Assembly: GCA_007115705.1 (NCBI GenBank)
Contig: QXEO01001034.1
Location: 5,218,212-5,282,211, forward strand
Length of the DNA stretch: 64,000 nucleotides
Reading direction: 5' to 3'
Origin: Dactylis glomerata
Lineage: Eukaryota > Streptophyta > Magnoliopsida > Poales > Poaceae
Shown: piece by piece, positions 1 through 9,500 of the stretch
Layout: each line of letters opens with the position of its first letter
How positions within the stretch are numbered: position 1 is the stretch's first letter
Made by a program: the position numbers and the translations under genes
The notes under the pieces: model-generated
Databases searched by the model: none
The model's input: the letters and a program-made list of their open reading frames with translations, nothing else
Told to the model about the DNA's origin: nothing

Positions 1-797
1 CCACTTGATGGAGACCTACTAATTTCAATCTGAGATGCAAAAAGAGAGCAAAATTTGATAGGTGTGCAAAAACTGATGGCACCGAGAGGAGAGAGAGCGC
101 GCTGTTCTACCACCGCTGTCATGCGTCGTACACTCACCGCCGCACGACACTGAATCGCCGCCGTCAATTACAGAGAGAGAAGGTATCTGCCGATTTTGGC
201 GGACCGTGCTCCACCCCGGTATCGACACCAATGTCCAGCTGCCGACCTGCCGCTGCCTGCACGAGTTCCTGGCTTCCTGCCGCTGCCTGCACGAGTTCCT
301 TCCTACTGCCAGCGTCGAACCAGCTCGAGGAGGAGCGGGCCTGACGCCTTTCCTTCCCGATGTTGCCTCCTCTCCGGGACCTGCAGACCCATGACCATGA
401 AGGTCTTCTTGCACTCGTCGGTGCGGCGGCGTTCGCGACCGGGACCTCTGCGCCTAACTCCTGGAATGTGGAATGCGAACGGGAAATAGAGCTGCGTCGC
501 GTGGACCTCTAGCGACAGTGTGATGTAGGCAGTTCCCGCGCGGCTCCCTTTCCTTCTCTTCAATCAGCGTGGAAGAAGGAGAAATTGAGGAGGTGCGATT
601 GGACCATCGGCGCTCAATCCGCTCGATCGCGTCATTGTTTCGAACTTGTTTGCAAAGTCAACCTGCACCGTCAGATATAAGCGAATAGACGGATATCGCG
701 GCATCGTTCCTGAATTATTGATACTAGGTCAAATAAGGGAGAGGAGAGGGCTAGAAATTAACATCGGAAGAAACAGCTCTCCTTTCGTGCAAGAGGA
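1..797. other. Upstream region of the ClpB-like gene, no gene seen
   Basis: No reading frame here looks like a conserved protein. The open frames on both strands at 25-563 are arginine- and serine-rich shadows of GC-rich DNA. No Clp N-terminal domain is encoded ahead of the ClpB-like gene, which matters because that gene lacks the domain. A short direct repeat lies at 246-300 and a GGC microsatellite begins at 798. Confidence 0.5.
246..300. repeat. 25-bp direct repeat, two copies
   Basis: The same 25 bases (containing CTGCCTGCACGAGTTCCT) occur at 246-270 and 276-300, separated by 5 bases. This is a simple local duplication with no evident function. Confidence 0.8.

Positions 798-836
<39 letters not shown>
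798..836 (+). repeat. (GGC)13 microsatellite
   Basis: Thirteen uninterrupted GGC units end 11 bases before the ATG of the ClpB-like gene. If this is transcribed leader, it is a GC-rich, length-variable 5' UTR element. It could serve as a polymorphic marker. Confidence 0.95.
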
Positions 837-847
837 TAAAACCATCA

Positions 848-3296
848 ATGTCTTCGTCACGGTCTCATGGGATCACGAGAAGAGAGACTACGGAAGGCGC
901 GCACGTTGACGATCCAAAGCCAGGGACCCACTTATCGGGCTCCTCTTGCGTACCTGCCGTTACTTCGTCTAGCCGCTCTATCGGCGTGTCGGCCGGTGAT
1001 GTCGTATTCATGGTCGCCGCCGGAGCACTGGTAGCTCTGTGTTCCGAGGCGTGGGGGTACATCCGGCACGGCAAATACCGTGCGTGCCTCCCCACCTTAC
1101 CCACCTACAGCCGGGACATGACCGCGTCGGCCGCCAAGTCTGATCCTGTGATCGGGCGAGACGATGAGATTGACCATATTATCAGCATTCTCTGCGGCCG
1201 GACAAAAAACTGCGCTGCCCTTGTCGGTGCCGCCGGGGTTGGTAAGACGGCCATCGTCGAGGGGGCCTAGCCCAGCGCGTCGCCGCCGGGAAGGTACCTT
1301 CCATCCTAGTGGGAGCACGTGTACTGGAGCTTAACCTCAGTGCCTTGGTGGCCGGGACTAAGTATCGGGGCATGTTCGAGGAGCGCATCAACAACGTTAT
1401 CAAGGAGGTGGAGGCTGCAGACGGCAAGGTGATTTTGTTCATCGACGAGATGCACATGCTTCTCGGTGCCGGAAAGTGTCGGGGTAGCCGCACCGGCGCG
1501 GCTAACATCTTGAAGCCAGCACTGGCCCGTGGGCGTATCCGTTGTGTAGGAGCAACGACTGACGACGAGTACAGCAGGTACGTCGAGAAGGACGCTGCGC
1601 TGGAGCGACGGTTCCAAAAAGTGCACATCAAGGAGCCCAGCGTGCAGTCTACCATCGCCATCCTGCAGGGGCTTAAACCTCGGTACCAGCAACACTATGG
1701 CTTGGAAATTCAAGACGCTGCTGTTGATGCTGCTGTGCACCTTGCTGAACGATATATCTCAGGTATTTAGCTTGAATTTCACCACACTTGTTTCAGGTAA
1801 ATTTTTGTTAATTGTGAGCCAAGTCGCAATTTCATTTGTATAGGTCATCGGTTTCCTGACAAGGCGATTGATCTGATTGACGGGGCTTGCACCACCGTAA
1901 AGGGAAGAAAAGAATTGATAATTCACCCGGATCATGTTGCACAGGTATGCCATGCCTAATATTTCATTGGAACGTGATAGTCATGCGTGTTTTAACTAAT
2001 TGTCTTATTTGTAGGTCGTGAGCCGAATGACTGGAATTCCTATAGGTACGCTTGATCAAGATGAGAAGCTCAAGTTAATCCACTTAGCGGACAGGTTGCG
2101 CGAAAGGGTAGTAGGCCAGAATGAAGCGGTCAATTCCGTTGCCGAAGCAGTGTTGCGTTCGAGAGCTGGCCTTCATCAGCCTGGCCAACCAATAGGCTCC
2201 TTCCTCTTTTTAGGCCCAACCGGTGTTGGAAAGACTGAGCTTGCGAAAGCTCTTTCAGAGGAGCTGTTTGGTAGTGAGAAGATGTTGATCCGCTTTGACA
2301 TGTCTGAGTATAGTAGTCATATCTCAGTGTCGCGTCTTATTGGAGCACCCCCGAGGTTTAGTTTCATAATCTGTGCACCCCTTAAACATTAAATTATTAT
2401 CACATAACCCTTTATCTATATTTACTGATATGATGATATCACATAGCTATGTTGGTTATGAAGATGGTGGACAACTCACCGAGAAAGTTAAGACGCGGCC
2501 ATACAGTGTTATTCTTTTCGACGAGGTGGAGAAAGCACATCCCACGGTGTTGAATGTTTTTCTTCAGCTGCTTGATGATGGTGTATTGACGGATGGTAAA
2601 GGACGAAACGTAGATTTCAAGAATACAATCATCATTCTGACCTCAAATTTGGGGGCAGAGTTCCTAAAAGTAGGAATGGCTGAAGAAAACACAGCGGACA
2701 CCGCACATGACCTTGTCATGAAACAGGTATGCTGATCATAAATAGGCCCCATAGACTTGAAAAACCTTTACAACGCTATTGTATATATATGCTTGTTGGT
2801 GCAGGTTCGAAAATGCTTCAGGCCTGAGCTTCTCAATAGACTGAGTGACATTGTTGTATTTGAACCGCTTTCACACCACCAACTGAAGGAGGTCGTGAAT
2901 ATCCAAATGAAAAGCGTCAGTGCTAGATTAGCAAGCAAGGGCATCTCTCTAGTTCCAAGTGATGATGTGTTGGATGTCATTGTGTCAGAATCATATAACC
3001 CAGTAAGTACAACATCTTTTTCAGCACATCGCCCTCACCTCTTAGAGTAATTAGCCTTTTTCTGCATGTTTCGGTAACCAACACTACTTTGGTTTTCGCA
3101 GATGTATGGTGCAAGGCCCATAAAAAGATGGATTGAAAAGAATATAATGACCATTATCTCCAAGATGTTGATTAATGGAGAAGCTGGTGAAGGCTCTACA
3201 ATCTCCATAGATGCCGCCAATGACAAGAAAACGTTGAAGTGCCGAGTCGAAAAGAGAAAAATGTGTCAGATCATGAAGCAAGCGACTAAACCATAG
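848..3296 (+). CDS. ClpB/HSP101-like AAA+ ATPase lacking N- and M-domains, one frameshift
   Basis: A two-ring AAA+ disaggregase-type protein; HSP101/ClpB relatives use ATP to pull aggregated proteins apart. Exons by GT-AG and phase: 848-1762, 1844-1944, 2015-2355, 2447-2726, 2805-3002, 3102-3296; about 675 residues once a 2-base surplus at 1265-1266 is skipped. As read, the frame hits TAG at 1268-1270, and homology resumes in frame 1 from 1267 (LAQRVAAGKVP). First ATPase: Walker A GAAGVGKT (about residues 127-134), Walker B ILFIDE (D199, E200), KYRG pore loop, ERRF. Second: GPTGVGKT (405-412), ILFDEVEKAH (D477, E478), YVGYEDGG pore loop, TSNLG, GARP sensor 2. HSP101 is about 910 residues; the Clp N-domain and the M-domain coiled coil are missing. 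Residues about 50-75 are hydrophobic (VVFMVAAGALVALC), a possible membrane anchor. The start is the first ATG in frame. It is either a young pseudogene or carries a sequencing error. Confidence 0.85.
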
Positions 3297-4331
3297 GTGT
3301 AGCTGTTTCGGCACCAAGCCTGACGCGGTTCAGACTTCGATCCAAACTGCAATGTATGGTATGTAGGCTGGTAGCACGAGGTGATCATTCAAAGATAGCT
3401 TGCTAGCTCTGATCTCACACGAAAAGTCTTATTTTAGCACTATTTTTGTTTTTTGCATAGGTCACATAAATGGTTGATTTTTCTGGAAATGATTTTGTCA
3501 CCACGAGGATGTAAAGATATACACACAACATTTTATTTATAATATTTTGAAATTTTAAAATAAGTTAAAAATAGATTTCAAATAAAAGAAGCATATGCAA
3601 CTTAGATTAGATTCGCACATCACATACCACTCCATGCCATTTGACCTTCAGTTCTACAATTATGTGGAGCACACCACCGAAGCAAACATCAACAATATAA
3701 ACAACATTAATATGAAGAGCTAAACAAAATTCAGTATGTGGAGCAACACCACCGAAACAAACAGCACCTATATAAAAAGTTGAAAAAATTCAGTCTCCCT
3801 GCTCGGTCAATCAAGCCAGACTACAATACAACATAATTCCCCGCAAAAAAATACAGCGTATGGAGGAAACATTATATATATGTAAATGGAACACATACCC
3901 ATGGGAGCAAATAAAATACAAACCATGTTAAGTCCGCAGTTGGAGGAGACGACGCCGCGACACGGGGCTGTGGGGGGTGTATGTTGAGGGGCTTTCTGGC
4001 AAGCAGAGGTCGGGACAGAGCCTGATGCGGAGGCCTCGGGGACGGCCGGCGGGAGCTCGGACACCAGACAGCCAGATCTCGGGAGATGGGGGTTTGGCAG
4101 TGGGCGGCTCCATCCCTCTCGCTAGATGAGGAATGCGGCGCCCCGCTGCTACCTTCGACAGCGACAGGGAGCTTGCATCAATGGGAGGGTCACGTTAGTG
4201 GAGAGCTCAGGACGTTCAACGATCGTGAATTTTTATAAATTAAGAGCGGACACCGAACCTGTACTTTCAAAGGAAAGAAGCTGACTGGCTGTCGTTGGGT
4301 ACAAATGAATGGTCGATTGTCATAAGGAAAA
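3297..4331. other. 3' flank of the ClpB-like gene and intergenic DNA
   Basis: The first 200-300 bases are probably the 3' UTR. The rest is AT-rich DNA with one short tandem duplication (3661-3793). Short minus-strand open frames around 3807-4113 have no recognisable domain. I see no gene. Confidence 0.5.
3661..3793. repeat. Imperfect tandem duplication, unit about 60-74 bp
   Basis: The unit starting TATGTGGAGCA and ending AAAATTCAG occurs at 3661-3734 and again, shortened, at 3735-3793. Both contain an ACACCACCGAAGCAAACA-type core. Confidence 0.75.
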
Positions 4332-4953
4332 TGCTGGTTAACCCCCGGGGGATCGCGCGCTCGCGTCCCCCATCTCCTCCTGCTGACACGCGTCCAACGC
4401 GTGGCGTCAAAAGAAGGTAGTGTATTCCTTCCCTTATCTTATTCCCACCGATGCTTTCTTCTTCCTCTCTTCTTTTCTCTCCTATCGTGCAACCCTTCTC
4501 CTCACTCCTCACCACCGCTCTTCCCTGACCCACATCCGTCCCGTCACCTGTAGCCACCATGTTCTCTCCATCCCCGCCTTGCCCTGCCTCCTCCTCAGGC
4601 TACTCCTCCCGACACCGGGCCGCACCAGATCTTCATCTCGATTTTGCTCTCCCGCGGGCGGCAGCGACGATTCGCCTCGAAGCTACGAGGACCACGACGC
4701 TCCTCTAAGGAGACGACCGCCACTGCTGCAACTTTAGAGCTAGGCTGCCTTAAAGCTGCAGGGGTGGTAGCCGAAGCCTCCAAGGAGACGACCGCTGCTG
4801 CTGCATGGTCAGGGCTCAGCCGCCATGAAGCTGCAGAGGTGGTAGCCGGAGTTGCTTCTTTTTCAAGCGGCGCCTCGTGCTGCTGCGTGGGAACGGCAGG
4901 GCAGCTACCTACGTGGGGGCACGATGCTACCATGGTCAGAGGGTTGCTGCCAG

Positions 4954-5036
4954 CGACGGCCGGCCTTGCTGCCTAGCGGCGGCCGGCCTTGCTGCCTAGC
5001 GGCGGCCGACCTTGCAACCTAGCGGCGGCGGCCTTG
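4954..5036. repeat. 23-bp tandem repeat, about 3.6 copies
   Basis: The unit CGGCGGCCGGCCTTGCTGCC(TAG) repeats at 4954-4976, 4977-4999, 5000-5022 and partly at 5023-5036, with a few substitutions. It lies inside the candidate MULE. Confidence 0.85.
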
Positions 5037-5064
5037 CGTCCCAGGCTCCCAGCGGCGGCCGGCT

Positions 5065-5290
5065 TTGCTACAAGGAGCGTCCGGTGTTAGCTACAATTGG
5101 CGAACGGCGGTGCTACAATTTGAGACCGGCGCTGCTGCAATTTGAGATCGGCGTTGCTACAGGGCAGACGGCTACCAGGGCGACCGTCCTTGCTACAATT
5201 AGAGACCGCCGTTGGTGGCCAGCGTTGCTACAACGGGCGACAAGCCCTGCTACAACGGGCAACAAGCCTTGCTACAAGGGGTACAAGGGG
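5065..5290. repeat. Degenerate GCTACAA-based tandem repeats
   Basis: Words of the form TTGCTACAA, GCTGCAATTTGAGA and GGCGACAAGCC recur about every 25-50 bases, each followed by a GACCGG/GGGCGACA-like block. The units are too diverged to set one period. They are part of the candidate MULE interior. Confidence 0.6.
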
Positions 5291-5624
5291 TGGCGGCCAT
5301 TTGCTACATGGAGCTGGTGGCGTTGCTACCATGGGGCACATGGGGGCTGGTACCAGCTGCTGCATCGGTAACGCCACGTCGGGGATCTCAGGCGACATTG
5401 CGTCGGGTTCACCGAGGACGGTCGTGGCCAACAGAGGAGCGACCATCGGCAGCAGTGCTGCCGGCACGGGCGACGGGATGTCAGATCCCCTTGCAGACAT
5501 GTTTTGTTTTTTCAGAGGAGCGTTGACCCTAGTTGGACGCGGGTGACGGTTTAGATCGTCCAGATCGTGCGGCTATCGACCCGGGGGATCGGAGGATTTG
5601 ATCCCCTGGAGGACGCTCAGCACG

Positions 5625-6541
5625 CCCCTATAATTACAGCAAAGTACTAGTAGGAGCACTAGCACTTATGGTGTGACTGCAAGGGCGTCATCTACGGAAT
5701 GCTCGGACTTGAAGGTGCAATCTTACACTCTGCCGTCATACCACAATCACAACTTCACAACAAAGCTTTATGTCATGTACTAGATGTAAAAGAAAATTTC
5801 ATGTAACAATGCTTATATAAACCTGGAATGTGGATTTTTGTCACACTTCCGAAGGTAGTCCGTCTTTCTTGAACGAAAAAAAACTCACGTGGCAAATTGG
5901 TTCACTACAACATGGCATGCGTTTGAGGTACAAAATACTGCTCGGTATTGTACAGTATAACAAGAAGTGAAACTCAGGGAACTGGTAATTCTGTCATCTG
6001 TAAGCAAATGCTGACACTACCATGACTCCATGAGGATTGATCTTATGATAAACCGAAACCAACTGAACAGCTGCAACTACAGCATGCAAATAACTGCTCC
6101 ATATCTTGGCGAGCTATACTATGGCATATAATTTAAACATCTTGTAACATACACTCTTGCCAATGCGGAAAACCAAGAGCATATAAGGGAGATGTACTCC
6201 ACTCGAAACCACTTCCCACGACTAAAATGGTTGATCTTGTGATGAACTGAAACCAACTGAACAGCTGCAACTACAACATGCAAAGAACTGCTCCATAACT
6301 TGGTGAGCTATACTATGGCATATAATTTGATCATCTTGTAACATACACTCTTCCCAATGCGGAAAACCAAGAGCATATAAGGGAAAACGATGTACAATGA
6401 TTAGTTCAGCTTGAAACCACTTCCCACGACTAAAATGGTGAAACACAACAAAATGGGGGGAAAGGGAGTAATATGAAGATATGACACTGAACAAAGAATA
6501 ACTTACATGTGGAGGTATACTATATCACAGGGTGCTCAGCA
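5625..6541. other. 3' flank of the BIG gene, with a tandem duplication
   Basis: This stretch lies downstream of the BIG stop codon (the gene runs right to left) and probably includes its 3' UTR. Its main structure is the direct duplication at 6037-6438. No other coding region is seen. Confidence 0.5.
6037..6438. repeat. Direct tandem duplication of about 194-208 bp
   Basis: Unit 1 (6037-6230) and unit 2 (6231-6438) both start TTGATCTT(A/G)TGAT and end CCCACGACTAAAATGG. They share nearly all internal sequence; unit 2 has about 14 extra bases around 6385-6410. They lie 0.1-0.5 kb beyond the BIG stop codon, so the duplication may sit in that gene's 3' UTR or polyadenylation region. Confidence 0.9.
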
Positions 6542-9500
6542 TCAACAGGACTGAAGCACGAGTGGGCCAACCCAAGTGCTAAACATATCACTCAAGGCCA
6601 CCTGCACTTCGCCTGAACCATGCTCACAGCTTATGAGACCAGCTAGGAGGGGGAAGAACTGGCCGAGGTACTTCTCGAAAGACGAGTCACCAAGACCGCT
6701 GATAGCTTGCAACGTTGAGACAACAAGGGGTGCCCTGGCTGCAAGCTCCCTCCGCTTCGAAGAACCGACTGGAATAAGCCAATGGCCCAGTGGCTGTATA
6801 CCACCTGAAAGGTGAGCAGGCCTTGCTGTGCTCAAGTACACCTCAAGGACTTCCTTGCAAATGCTAACAAGGTGGTTTTCCACCTCTATGCTCCCTTCTT
6901 CTGGAGCTCTGTCCAAGAATATATTCTGGAGGATAGTGAGGCACAACTGGTATGACTCGTTCTCAAGGCGTAGTAACGGCGGGTCCTGCATTTGGGTCAT
7001 AGAGCCCAACTCCTGCAACTTGGTCCGCAGGTCGTTGTCACTGTTTATTTTGTGAGCATGAGTGGCAACAGTATGCAAGGCCTCAAAGAGGATTACTGTA
7101 TTCTGTGACGACAACTGAGCTCTGTACATAGTATATATCTCCATCACAGCCTACAGAGTGTGAATACATGGAAGTAATTAAAACAGGGGTCATGTTGAAA
7201 CTACAAGCCTGTTGCACGAGAAACATGATAAAGCAGAACGCATACACAAAATACAGTTAACGAAGGAGACTAGAATTGCTTTAGTAACTTAAATAATGGG
7301 TAAATAAGGCCATGGGGCCAAAAATGGCTACAATTAATGAAGCAGAACGCATGCACACCATACTCTCTATATTGTCATGTTAACTAGAGTTAAATTTGGA
7401 CCAATTAAGCATATTCCGGTCAAACAAGCTAAGGATGGTAAGTCATTCTCATTAGTCTTATTGCGTCTGGATCAAGAAATCAGTTCTGCATTTTCTCCCT
7501 CCCACGCTCTCACCTCCCTTATTAACATGCCTTTTTGCCAAGGCGAGTTGGTGGTGGCACCAGATTTCAAGAATCCAGGAAAACAGAAGGATGATGAAAA
7601 CAATATGTTTCCAGAGGCACACAAAAATAAAGATAAGAAGAAATACTACAGACCTGAATCAATAGGAGTTGGACAGCAGCTCGGCACTTGGCATCAGCAA
7701 TTGCAAAATATAAGTTCCTTGATCTGGAGGTTTCTTCAGTACCATCCTCTGATGGTCGAGGTTCGTCTTCTCTGTTATCTGAAGAGTCACCATTTTGTAC
7801 TGATACATTTTCAAGGTAAGCTCCAGATGAGATATAAGAAAAGTCAGGAAGTGTCTCTGTGGTAGCTTCTTTCAAAGACAGCACAACCTCTAGCCATTTT
7901 TCATCCACAAAGACAGATCCAGCACTGCTCATCAAGCGAACAAATGCAGCAATGCCTATACCAGCAAGACTCTGATGGGGACGCTTTATGAAACTTGTCA
8001 AGAGTGAAAGAACTTTCTTCAGAAGTGGATTGACAGTGTCATAGAACTTGACAAAAAGGTCTACAACTAACTGAAGTGCCAATGTGCATGTCTCGTACAT
8101 CCAAGCATCTTGATCAAGTTCTGCGGGATCATTTTCTGTATTTTGTCCTTGTGAAGAACCACCAGATGGATCAATAGCATGCCGTACATAGTCAAATATT
8201 GGGAAAAGTACTGAATCAAACACCTTCTCCCACAAAGGAAGAGAGAAAAGATGGCCATGGTTTCTTAATGTGTCAAATAACACCTGCAATGAACTTTTCC
8301 TAATTTCAGGTCTAAGGTCGAAGGTAAGTTCAGATAATCCTGCAAGGTTCGAAAAGTTGGTTCCACACATTATTACTATAAAAATAATTCAAAGGAAAAC
8401 AGTAGAAAGGCTACCTTGAGCCAAGTGGAGAATGTAATTACCTGCTAATAAAGGAAACCAAAAATGTATATTATCATCCTTATCAACATGCACTGCACCT
8501 TCTTGCTTTCCATCCTTGAGTGCAATGCTGTTTGAAGATGGACTTTGCTTCAGCCTTGAAGAGGATCCAATGTCACCTTCTGCCAGCTTTGCCGCACAAA
8601 ATCGAAGAAAACCAATTGCGTTGAGGCTTATATCTTTGTTAAACCTACTGTTGGTAAATGCGATAAGACAGTTCACACAATCAGTGAAAGTCGACGATTC
8701 AGTCTCAGTAATGTACGGGAAGTAATCTCGCAAAATCTTCTCGATTATTTCAAAGGCCAAGAGTACAATATTTTTGTGATCATCATATGATGCCGTTGCA
8801 AAAACCTGAAAATTGTTTACACAACAATCAGTATAATGGAACAAGAATAACGCTGCTCCAAACAGCCTCGTATCAAAATCAAGGTCCATAGTGCTAGTAC
8901 AGATAACATACCATGAACATGCTCTTCCATCCTGACTTCACGTGACTGACACGGGCCAGTACCATTTGAGACACACACCTTATGATCAGTTCTCTTATCT
9001 CAACAGCTCTACTCTTCCTCATTACAACAACAAAAGGCTTCATAAATTCATTTTGGAAATTGTAGTTCGCCAGTTCTTCTCGCTCCAGGAACTTCATTGC
9101 CAGCTGCCGCAATGAGTCCATAGCAAATATTGCAATTGACAGATTTTCAGAGCAGCCAATGGTAACAAAAAATTCAGACAATTCATGCCATATGCTTGAC
9201 CAGACAAGCCTGATGCGGTTCATATTGTAATGCCTACAAGAGAAAAAGAAATAATCATACTTCTGTGACCATAGAGTGTAATTACAGTATAATCAAGCAT
9301 ATTGTAATGTGGATAACTTGTTGATATGAAGTCTTGGATTCCTTACGTGATCTCAACAATCTTCGTCAGACTAAAAACTCGTGGATCAGATGCGGACCGT
9401 AATTCCTCCATTGAAACCTTACAAAGGGCCTTTACAAAATCAATTATGCCCTCACTATTGAGATTTTGACTTCTTAAGAATACACGATTCATTTCAGCCA

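Larger units (their letters stand above)
4332..5624. mobile_element. Candidate non-autonomous Mutator-like (MULE) element
   Basis: The left end (from about 4332: ATGCTGGTTAACCCCCGGGG) and the reverse complement of the right end (to about 5624: GTGCTGAGCGTCCTCCAGGG) are diverged inverted copies of roughly 40 bases that share a GCTG start and GGGGATC / TCCCCC blocks. The interior is GC-rich with degenerate tandem units and repeated TTGCTACAA/CTGCTACAA words, a pattern I associate with grass MULE-type repeats. Frames at 4420-4976 and 5012-5546 are open but low-complexity, and no transposase is seen. I could not identify a clean 9-11 bp target duplication, so the boundaries and class are tentative. 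Confidence 0.4.

Noticed and set aside
4420..5546. Several 100-130-codon open frames between the two genes
   Set aside because: Low-complexity, repeat-driven frames inside the candidate MULE with no domain.
7377..7865. Plus-strand 162-codon frame across BIG exon 10 and intron 10
   Set aside because: It runs antisense over a confirmed exon and its intron; no independent support.
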